Origin: Granulicella mallensis
GTDB taxonomy: Bacteria > Acidobacteriota > Terriglobia > Terriglobales > Acidobacteriaceae
DNA length: 64,000 nt
Reading direction: 5' to 3'
Assembly: GCF_014203225.1 (NCBI RefSeq)
Contig: NZ_JACHIO010000010.1
Coordinates: 1-64,000, forward strand
The translations under genes and the position numbers were made by a program. Below the pieces are notes generated by a model. The model was not told where the DNA came from. It saw only the letters and a program-made list of their open reading frames with translations, and did no database searches. Shown here piece by piece: positions 57,743 to 64,000 of the stretch. Position 1 is the first letter of the stretch, and every line of letters starts with the position of its first letter.

Positions 57743-58977
57743 CAGCGATTCCCTCCGATTTCCCCACTGGCCCAAAGATTTCCAAGAGAATAATCTTTCA
57801 ACCAGACAGCGAGGTCTGGTTGGCTCAAGCGTCTGATTACAGTGGACCCGTCGATTTTTTCTGAAACGCAAATAACTTCGGGGTCGTCAGAAAAAGCATC
57901 CACGAGTGCTGTGGAGTGCGTGGTAACAATGAGTTGCGTGCGCATTGATGCTTCTCGAAGTAGATCGGCCAGGGTCGGAATAATATCAGGGTGAAGTCCA
58001 AGCTCAGGCTCGTCAATACACGTAACGGGGGGGGGGGTCGGATTGAGCAGAATTGCCAGAATTGCGAGCCAACGAAGCATTCCATCCGAGAGTCGATAGG
58101 CAGGTACCGAAAAGCCTCCGATTTCTTCAATGGCGACTTGCAGATGTGTGCTAACTACCCTGACCTCCACACTCTTAACGGGCTCATAGAATCGCCTTAC
58201 AAGATCTGTAAGCCGTTCGAACACAGGTTTGTGATCATCTTTATAATGCGCCAGCATCTGGGCTAAATTGATTCCATTTTCTTCTAGCCGAACGATGGAT
58301 TGGCCAACTGGTTGTGGGTCGCGTGGGGGACAATCAACGCCGAACTCCCAATCCTGGTGGAAGTCAAAACTTTCAAGAAATTCAGCGATTTCGAAAAGTT
58401 CAGGAAGAATCTGACCAATATTCGATGCTTGCACGGACGGTGAGGCCAATTGTGCAATGACAGATCTATCGGTATTAAGGCCGAAGACAATGGGCCCTTC
58501 ATCGGCTCTTGCCATTCGCAGGTGAAGGGTACCGTAAGGGCCGTCGCGTTCAAACCAGCTTTGGAGGGTATTTATGTTACCGCCGATGTCACTGGTGCCT
58601 ATTGATTCACGCTTAATACGAAAAGAAGATTCGTATAGTTCCAAGTTTATAGAGAGATTAAAGTATTCGGACTTGTCACCGATTTGACTTGTTCGTACAT
58701 CGCCAAGGGAAAGCTGTGCGTGCAGGGCGCAAAGCAAACTCTTGTTTTTCTTCCCCTTCCAAACCCATTCGCTTACTCCTCCGGTAGCAAGCACCGAACT
58801 CCACGGGTCCTTATTGGGGAGGACATGCAGAAGACGAATTATCTCAATGAAATTGGATTTTCCACTGCCATTTGGGCCAATAAGTATATTGAGGCTGCGA
58901 AGTTCGATTGGCTCCGCCTCGGGCCCAAAGGAGAGAAGATTGACGGGACGAATGGATTTTATGAATGGATGCGTCAT
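57739..58977 (-). CDS. AAA family (OLD/RecF-like) ATPase of a two-gene cassette
   Basis: 412 residues. An SMC/RecF-like ATPase with Walker A GPNGSGKS (residues 34-41), an ABC-like signature YRLSDGMLRWLAILA (about 290), Walker B CIDEPELGLHP (Asp 322, Glu 323) and switch His in TTHST (354). An 11-nt run of C in the mRNA (complement of 58027-58037) encodes T-P-P-P (314-317), directly before Walker B. The ATG at 58977 has GAGAG 8 nt upstream. It is coupled to the DUF4276 gene. GC (45% in one hand-counted 60-nt line) is far below that of the neighbouring methyltransferase (63%), suggesting acquisition. Confidence 0.88.
   Translation of the reverse strand: MTHPFIKSIRPVNLLSFGPEAEPIELRSLNILIGPNGSGKSNFIEIIRLLHVLPNKDPWSSVLATGGVSEWVWKGKKNKSLLCALHAQLSLGDVRTSQIGDKSEYFNLSINLELYESSFRIKRESIGTSDIGGNINTLQSWFERDGPYGTLHLRMARADEGPIVFGLNTDRSVIAQLASPSVQASNIGQILPELFEIAEFLESFDFHQDWEFGVDCPPRDPQPVGQSIVRLEENGINLAQMLAHYKDDHKPVFERLTDLVRRFYEPVKSVEVRVVSTHLQVAIEEIGGFSVPAYRLSDGMLRWLAILAILLNPTPPPVTCIDEPELGLHPDIIPTLADLLREASMRTQLIVTTHSTALVDAFSDDPEVICVSEKIDGSTVIRRLSQPDLAVWLKDYSLGNLWASGEIGGNRW
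58027..58037. repeat. homopolymeric tract of 11 G (C on the coding strand) inside the ATPase gene
   Basis: Eleven consecutive G on the plus strand, within the codons for T-P-P-P just before the Walker B motif. Gain or loss of one base would cut the ATPase short and uncouple its partner. Confidence 0.85.
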
Positions 58978-59065
58978 GTGCACTCTCTTGTGTCACTTAT
59001 AGCCTACAGCGACCATCTACGGTAGAGCTATCCTTACAGGACACAGGACGGCAGATCGAACACAT

Positions 59066-59902
59066 TTAACGTAAACGTAGCTTGAGGCGTTTCTTCATCA
59101 GTGTTACGGCTTCCTTGCTTTTATCCACCAGGATGTAACTGCGGCCGTTGCGTGCGGCGGCCAGGCCTGTGGTGCCGCTGCCTGCGAAGAAGTCCAGCAC
59201 CGTGTCGTCTGGGTTCGAATGCACGCGGACGATGCGTTCCAGAATGCCCAGAGGCTTCTGGGTGGGGTAGCCTGTTTTTTCCTTGCCCGTAGGCGAGACG
59301 ATGGTGTGCCACCAGACGTCGGTGGGTGTCTTGCCGCGACGTGCCTTTTCAGCGCCCACGAGGCCGGGAGCCATGTAGGGAATCCGGTCGCTGGCTTCCA
59401 GGTTGAAGGTGTAGTGCTTCGGGTCCTTGGTGTACCAGAGGATGTTGTCGTGCTTGGCGGGCCAGCGTTTGGTGGAGCGTGCGCCGTAGTCGTAGGCCCA
59501 GATGATCTCGTTCTGAAAGCAGGCGCGGCCTGAGACGCCCTGCGTCGTAAAGACCTCGTCGAGCATGACCTTGCAGTAGTGCACCTCGCGCGGGTCTACG
59601 TGGAAGAAGAGAGAACCGGTGGCTGACAACACACGGTGCGCTTCTACCATGCGCGGGCGCAGGAAGCCGAGGTAGTCGTCGAAGCGGTCGGTATAGTTGG
59701 GGGCGATGGCCAGCTTCTCGGTACGGTAGCGTTTGCCGCCGAAGCCGATGCGATCGCCCGCATCGTCGCGAACGGTCTTCATGCGGGCGCGCCGCTGGGT
59801 CGTGCCGGTGTTGAAGGGCGGGTCTATGTAGATCAACTGCACGCTGGCATCCGGCAGGGAACGCAGCGCGGTGAGGTTTTCACGATGGAGGATGCGGTTC
59901 AA
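59066..59902 (-). CDS. DNA methyltransferase, beta class (N6-adenine or N4-cytosine)
   Basis: 278 residues. The catalytic motif DPPFNTG (Asp 27-Phe 30) comes before the SAM-binding FAGSGTTG (about 239-246), the order of beta-class methyltransferases such as CcrM/HinfI. Intermediate RPRMVEAHRVLSATGSLFFHVDPREVHYCKVMLDEVF and PTQKPLGILERIVRVHSNPDDTVLDFF are standard. The start is TTG with GAGG about 10 nt upstream. GC is host-like. It is 88 bp upstream of the ATPase on the same strand, so it may be an orphan chromosomal methyltransferase beside which the cassette inserted, or its partner. No restriction endonuclease is seen. Confidence 0.92.
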   Translation of the reverse strand: MNRILHRENLTALRSLPDASVQLIYIDPPFNTGTTQRRARMKTVRDDAGDRIGFGGKRYRTEKLAIAPNYTDRFDDYLGFLRPRMVEAHRVLSATGSLFFHVDPREVHYCKVMLDEVFTTQGVSGRACFQNEIIWAYDYGARSTKRWPAKHDNILWYTKDPKHYTFNLEASDRIPYMAPGLVGAEKARRGKTPTDVWWHTIVSPTGKEKTGYPTQKPLGILERIVRVHSNPDDTVLDFFAGSGTTGLAAARNGRSYILVDKSKEAVTLMKKRLKLRLR

Positions 59903-60076
59903 AGGGGAGCCTCTGCAAGCAGTCTATTATCGGCCGCGGTACTTTGGCGGAGATGTCTGCGCTTCCAGTTACGAGCCATGAGTTTCGAGTTGCGAGATTC
60001 GTGAATGGTTCGCAGGATGTTGAAGGCACATTTTCGCGGTTCTTGCTACACTCTCATCTTTGCAGGGAGCGAGCGC

Positions 60077-60943
60077 ATGAATGTGACACAGCATCGTCTT
60101 GGGGTCATCGGAGCTGGAACGATGGGGAACGGCATTGCGCATGTCTTTGCGCGGGCGGGTTTCGATGTGGTGCTCTACGAGGTGAATCAGTTGGCGCTCG
60201 ATCGCGGAATGGCGACGATTCGCACGAACCTCGATCGTGAAGCGGCCAAGGGCAAGATCGATCCGGCTGAGGTGCCCGCGATCCATACGCGCCTGAGACC
60301 GACTTTGAAGCTGCGCGATCTGGGCAACTGCACGCTTGTTGTGGAAGCGGCCACCGAACGCCTTGCGGTCAAGCAGCAGATCTTTCGTGAACTTGACGCG
60401 CTGCTTGCGCCTGAAGGTATTCTCGCGACCAATACGTCCTCCATCTCGATTACCAAGCTGGCGGGAGGCACGACGCGGCCTGATCGGGTGATTGGCATGC
60501 ACTTCTTCAATCCTGTGCCGATCATGTCGCTGGTGGAAGTCGTTCGTGGCCTGCAGACCTCGGACGCGACGTACGAGACGGTGCGGCTGCTGGCGCTGGA
60601 GGCAGGGAAGTCACCGGTTGCGGTCAACGATGCGGCCGGGTTTGTCTCCAACCGGGTGCTGATGCCGCTCATCAATGAGGCGATCTTTGCCGTAATGGAA
60701 GGGGTCGCGACGGCCGATGCGGTCGACGAGATCTTCCGGCTTGGGATGGCGCATCCGATGGGGCCACTGACGCTGGCCGACTTCATTGGGCTCGATGTCT
60801 GCCTGGACATCATGCGTGTGCTGGAGGACGGGCTGGGCGATCCGAAGTATCGTCCGTGTCCGCTGCTGGTGCGCATGGTCGATGCCGGTTGGCTGGGGCG
60901 GAAATCCGGGCAGGGCTTCTATACCTATCCCGTGAAGCTCTGA
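60077..60943 (+). CDS. 3-hydroxybutyryl-CoA dehydrogenase
   Basis: 288 residues. NAD-binding [17 protein letters not shown] at the start, ATNTSSISI, the catalytic His of [15 protein letters not shown] and the C-terminal helical domain [19 protein letters not shown] identify a single-domain 3-hydroxyacyl-CoA dehydrogenase (Hbd/PaaH type). The ATG at 60077 has GGGAG upstream and opens the Rossmann fold. The MaoC hydratase gene 62 bp downstream suggests joint acyl-CoA metabolism, either fatty-acid oxidation or polyhydroxyalkanoate synthesis. Confidence 0.93.
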   Translation: MNVTQHRLGVIGAGTMGNGIAHVFARAGFDVVLYEVNQLALDRGMATIRTNLDREAAKGKIDPAEVPAIHTRLRPTLKLRDLGNCTLVVEAATERLAVKQQIFRELDALLAPEGILATNTSSISITKLAGGTTRPDRVIGMHFFNPVPIMSLVEVVRGLQTSDATYETVRLLALEAGKSPVAVNDAAGFVSNRVLMPLINEAIFAVMEGVATADAVDEIFRLGMAHPMGPLTLADFIGLDVCLDIMRVLEDGLGDPKYRPCPLLVRMVDAGWLGRKSGQGFYTYPVKL

Positions 60944-61005
60944 TCGGCCGAACCTGAACTACACTTAACTACATCTCATAGGCAGACTGTTGCAGGAGAA
61001 GTGCT

Positions 61006-61461
61006 TTGTCGAACGAATTGTACTTTGAAGATTTACATCCGGGGCTGAAGTTCAACTCCAGCCGCAGCTACAAGGTCACCGCGGAAGAGATCAAGGAGTT
61101 TGCCGAGCGCTACGATCCGCAGCCGTTTCACCTGGACGAGGCGGCGGGCGAAAGCTCGTTCTTCAAGGGGCTGGCAGCGTCGGGCTGGTTGACGGCGGCC
61201 ATCGTGATGCGGCTGCGCGTGGAGTCCATCCACATTGCGGGTGGCATGATCGGCGCGGGCGTCGAGGAGATTCGCTGGACGCAGCCTGTGCGCCCTGGAG
61301 ATTCGCTGCGTACCGAAGCGGAGATTCTGAATGTGCGGCACTCGGCCTCACGGCCTGCGTTTGGCGTTGTGCGCTCACGGACCCTGGTCTTCAATCAGCG
61401 CGACGAGATCATTATGCGTTCGGTGGTGAACTTCCTGGCACCGTTGCGTCATCCGGCGTAG
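61006..61461 (+). CDS. MaoC-like acyl dehydratase
   Basis: 151 residues. A hot-dog fold with the MaoC catalytic Asp-His: DPQPFHLDE, then FFKGLAASGWLTAAIVMRL and VRPGDSLRTEAEILNVR. Such enzymes hydrate enoyl-CoA. The start is a TTG with AGGAG 8 nt upstream. Together with the dehydrogenase it can handle two consecutive beta-oxidation steps. Confidence 0.9.
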   Translation: MSNELYFEDLHPGLKFNSSRSYKVTAEEIKEFAERYDPQPFHLDEAAGESSFFKGLAASGWLTAAIVMRLRVESIHIAGGMIGAGVEEIRWTQPVRPGDSLRTEAEILNVRHSASRPAFGVVRSRTLVFNQRDEIIMRSVVNFLAPLRHPA

Positions 61462-61507
61462 CTAGTTTGGTTCATCTTGCACAGAAAGCGGGCGTATTCT
61501 GTAAGTT

Positions 61508-62467
61508 GTGCGGATGACAGTTTTAGCTTCGGGATCGAAGGGCAACTCTACGGTAGTTGCCTCAGGTTCGACGCGCATTCTGGTGGACGCGGGCCTTTCG
61601 TGCCGTGAGATCCTGCGCCGTATGGCCCTGGCATGCGAAGATCCCGCCGAGCTGAACGCGATCCTGATCACGCATGAGCATGTAGACCATATCTCGGGTC
61701 TGGCTGTGCTGGCGCGGCGGCTTCGCATTCCTGTTTTTTTTACCGAGCAGACGCATCGCGCCTGGGTACGGATGCTTACGCCGCGAACGACGATGTCCTA
61801 CACCAAGTGGATGGAGATGATGCAGCGGGAGAAAGAGTCTCGTGCTGCTTCAGTGGCTGCGCAGGTGGAAGCCAACGTCCTAGTGGAGGAGAAGCCAACC
61901 GAGGAGGAATCACCGGTAGCAGACGAAGCTCGTCCTGCGGCGAAGGCCGATGCCGCGTTTCTTCCGGCGGTTGAATATTTTCGCGCAGGGCAGAACTTCT
62001 GCATCGGTGATATCGATGTCAATCCCTTTACGATTCCTCACGATGCCGTTGACCCTTGCGGCTTTGTTTTTCATGCGCGGCACGAGTCCATCCGCATGGC
62101 GATTGCGACTGACCTTGGATATATTCCGCCCAACGTGAAGCAGGCGCTGCGGAATGTCGATGTGCTGCTGCTGGAGTCGAACCACGACCTGGAGATGCTC
62201 AAGGATGGCCCCTATCCGTGGTCGGTAAAGCAGCGTGTGCTTTCGCGGGTTGGACATCTCTCCAACGATGCTGCCGCGGAGTTCCTGATGCGCGACTACG
62301 ATGGCGGTGCGCACACCATCGTGCTTGGCCATCTCTCGGCCCATAACAACCTCCCGGAGCTTGCCCGTCTGGCCGCCGAACAGGCCATCGGCAGCCGCAT
62401 GACGCTGCTGGGTAATCGCGTGCTACTGGCTGCCCAGGACACGCCTCTCGAACCTATTTGTCTTTAG
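61508..62467 (+). CDS. metallo-beta-lactamase-fold hydrolase (YycJ/WalJ-like) with an insertion
   Basis: 319 residues. The N-terminus MTVLASGSKGNSTVV and metal motif LITHEHVDHISG (residues 55-61 THEHVDH), followed by ATDLGYIP and LLLESNHDLEML and LGHLSAHNN, match the YycJ exonuclease-like group. Residues about 91-150 (MSYTKWMEMMQREKESRAASVAAQVEANVLVEEKPTEEES...) are a charged insertion not needed for the fold. The start is a GTG at 61508 or the ATG 6 nt later. Confidence 0.9.
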   Translation: MRMTVLASGSKGNSTVVASGSTRILVDAGLSCREILRRMALACEDPAELNAILITHEHVDHISGLAVLARRLRIPVFFTEQTHRAWVRMLTPRTTMSYTKWMEMMQREKESRAASVAAQVEANVLVEEKPTEEESPVADEARPAAKADAAFLPAVEYFRAGQNFCIGDIDVNPFTIPHDAVDPCGFVFHARHESIRMAIATDLGYIPPNVKQALRNVDVLLLESNHDLEMLKDGPYPWSVKQRVLSRVGHLSNDAAAEFLMRDYDGGAHTIVLGHLSAHNNLPELARLAAEQAIGSRMTLLGNRVLLAAQDTPLEPICL

Positions 62468-62562
62468 AATGAGCGCGGTATCACCCGGGATTCCCACATG
62501 CGGAAGAAAAAGGTGGTTCCTGCTGCTCCCTGAATTCATCTAAACTAGAAAGTACTGCACGA

Positions 62563-63072
62563 ATGCCGATCGCACCCTATCCTCGCTCCCATCGCCACGA
62601 GACCTGTAACGATCAGGTGATCGGAGCCATTCTCTCGGGCTGGCGCTATGACATCTCAGGCATTCCCAAGGACCTTCGTGGCGACTACGAGGCCCATCTT
62701 CGCGGCTGCACCTACTGCCGGAGACGCCAGCGTCTGCACCGGACGGTCGATATCCTGCTTCTGGCGGCGACTACTCTCTCCTTTGCGGCGTTCCTGATGG
62801 CAGCGCTGGTCATGCACAAGATCGAGGCCTACAGCCACATTAGCGGCAGCGTCCATGTGCATCTGCACGGTGAAGGCCGAGCGGCCCTGGCCCGGATTCC
62901 CGACAGCATCGCGATCAGCCTGGAGGCTGTTGCCTGCACGGGCGTCTTCGTCTCCCTGCTGCTCTGGGTACTGGTAGCCATCGCAACGCCGATTCCGGGC
63001 ATGCTGTCGACCATGTTCCGCGAACGTATCTCCCCGGAAGAGCGCGATCGCCTGCGCAAGCAGGCAGCCTGA
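62563..63072 (+). CDS. small membrane protein with a zinc-finger-like motif
   Basis: 169 residues. An N-terminal H-x-x-x-C...HLRGCTYCRRR (Cys 49, Cys 52) resembles a zf-HC2 anti-sigma finger. Two transmembrane helices follow (about residues 65-85 and 118-142). No sigma factor lies beside it, so an anti-sigma role is only a guess. It is followed by a rhomboid protease; proteolysis of anti-sigma-like proteins is a known partnership type. Confidence 0.65.
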   Translation: MPIAPYPRSHRHETCNDQVIGAILSGWRYDISGIPKDLRGDYEAHLRGCTYCRRRQRLHRTVDILLLAATTLSFAAFLMAALVMHKIEAYSHISGSVHVHLHGEGRAALARIPDSIAISLEAVACTGVFVSLLLWVLVAIATPIPGMLSTMFRERISPEERDRLRKQAA

Positions 63073-63098
63073 GCCGCCCCGCGATTTCGGCATCAAAT

Positions 63099-64000
63099 TT
63101 GAGCGACCCCAATTCATCTTCCCTTACTCCTTCCTCCACCGGGCAGCTTCTGTCCGTGGAAGCGGAGAGGGCTGCGCGGGAGTCAACGCGGAGGCGCAAC
63201 GACGACAGGCACTCCTCTCTGCTCGACTATCCGGCGACATATCTGCTGATCGGCATCAATCTTCTGGTCTTCGCGATGATGTTCCGGTATAGCCCTGCGC
63301 TTCCGTTGATCCGGCAGCATGCGGGCTGGCAGATTCTTACCGCCTCCTTTGACGTGAATACGCTGCTCCGCTTCGGCGGCAGCGATGCCGCTTATGTCAT
63401 GAACGGTCAGTGGTGGCGGCTGATTACCTCCACCTTCGTCCATGTGACGATCCTGCACCTTGTTTTGAATATGTGGTGCCTGTGGAACCTGGGTCTCTTT
63501 GGCGAGCCCCTTCTGGGCCGGCCCGGCTTGATTGCGGTGTATCTCCTGACGGGCACGGCGGGCATGATGCTTTCGCTCACTTTGAGTGTCGCCCAGCAGC
63601 AGGACTCCCTGGTGGCAGGGGCCTCAGGGGCGATCTTCGGTCTTGCAGGAATCCTGATTGTTCTGCTGTCCAACCGCAAGCTTGCCGCACCGTGGAAAGA
63701 GCTGCGCAGCCTCCGGCGCTCGGTAATCTGGTTTGCGGTGCTCAATCTGGTGATTGGGATTGTGCCGCAGGTGCTGCCGTCGTTCTCAGACGGTCAGCTT
63801 GCAAGGCTGCATCTTGATCCTGGTTCGCTGCCGCACATCGACAATTCAGCCCATCTCGGCGGTTTCCTCTGTGGTCTGGCGCTTGGATTTCCTTTATTTC
63901 CCCGTATGACCTCGGGGAAGTCGAGCTATCGCGCCCGGCAGGCATGGGTGTTTGCCGTCGCCGCTTTCCTGCTTTGCCTGTTCGGCTATGGCCTGGCTAA
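63099..64000 (+). CDS. rhomboid family intramembrane serine protease (3' end cut)
   Basis: At least 300 residues, open to the right edge. Membrane helices include WWRLITSTFVHVTILHLVLNMWCLW; the catalytic Ser is in GASGAIFGLAG and the catalytic His in SAHLGGFLCGLALG. The protease cuts membrane helices of its substrates. The proposed start is a TTG at 63099; the frame is open further upstream and the true start is uncertain. The N-terminal 50 residues are polar and probably cytosolic. Confidence 0.87.
   Translation, partial: MSDPNSSSLTPSSTGQLLSVEAERAARESTRRRNDDRHSSLLDYPATYLLIGINLLVFAMMFRYSPALPLIRQHAGWQILTASFDVNTLLRFGGSDAAYVMNGQWWRLITSTFVHVTILHLVLNMWCLWNLGLFGEPLLGRPGLIAVYLLTGTAGMMLSLTLSVAQQQDSLVAGASGAIFGLAGILIVLLSNRKLAAPWKELRSLRRSVIWFAVLNLVIGIVPQVLPSFSDGQLARLHLDPGSLPHIDNSAHLGGFLCGLALGFPLFPRMTSGKSSYRARQAWVFAVAAFLLCLFGYGLA

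Noticed and set aside
57743..57871. Longer N-terminus for the DUF4276 protein
   Set aside because: The extra residues lie entirely in the ATPase coding region and are basic low-complexity; the GTG at 57742 has a ribosome site and the classic overlap.

Overview
The window reads as a chromosomal segment of an Acidobacteriota (Terriglobia/Acidobacteriaceae-like) soil bacterium. The reasons are three very large Oar-type TonB-dependent receptors with an N-terminal carboxypeptidase-regulatory domain, a rhamnosidase/GH39 carbohydrate locus, an F1Fo operon with two b-type subunits but no a or c gene, frequent TTG/GTG starts, moderately high GC and many small palindromic intergenic repeats. I see no rRNA, tRNA, CRISPR array, prophage or transposase gene.

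Region by region: (1) 1-16.9 kb is an accessory carbohydrate-uptake region. It holds a GntR/UTRA regulator, a SusC-like receptor, a second receptor broken near its 5' end, a LacI regulator with an 18-bp perfect palindromic operator, a DUF5009 membrane acyltransferase, a GH78 alpha-L-rhamnosidase and a GH39 glycosidase. It also holds a ghost copy of the acyltransferase (only its two ends and its upstream region survive) and a 434-bp element with long terminal inverted repeats. (2) 17-21 kb is the housekeeping run aroC-def-fmt-rsmB, followed by a copy of the repeat element, a third receptor and a PASTA protein. (3) 25.7-32.4 kb is a long minus-strand series: tatA/B-tatC-glutaminyl-cyclase-like M28 enzyme-terC, then aroB-menG-CDF transporter. 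(4) 32.6-38.5 kb carries two lipoproteins, a DegT aminotransferase and the hfq-hflX pair. (5) 38.9-45.3 kb is the ATP synthase operon (b', b, delta, alpha, gamma, beta, epsilon) closed by a strong terminator. (6) 45.5-54 kb is mixed accessory DNA: a CPBP protease, a GbsR/MarR regulator whose start codon lies in the loop of a 23-bp perfect inverted repeat, a divergent SDR/TetR pair, an amidohydrolase, a cNMP-glutaredoxin-like-flavoprotein fusion and small DUF proteins. (7) 54-64 kb has an ATP-dependent DNA ligase, a Tat-exported phosphoesterase, a low-GC two-gene cassette (AAA ATPase plus TOPRIM-like DUF4276 protein) beside a beta-class DNA methyltransferase, then 3-hydroxyacyl-CoA dehydrogenase, MaoC, an MBL hydrolase, a small zinc-finger membrane protein and a rhomboid protease cut by the window edge.

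The best candidate for an under-described system is the ATPase/DUF4276 cassette at 57.1-59.0 kb. It resembles the OLD, PARIS and AbiL-type ATPase+TOPRIM defence architectures and carries an 11-nt homopolymer just before the Walker B motif, which could make it phase-variable. Other notable items are the two internally deleted genes in the carbohydrate region, the start-codon palindrome at 46.9 kb and the dispersed inverted-repeat element. All family names are from reading motifs by eye; no database search was possible.
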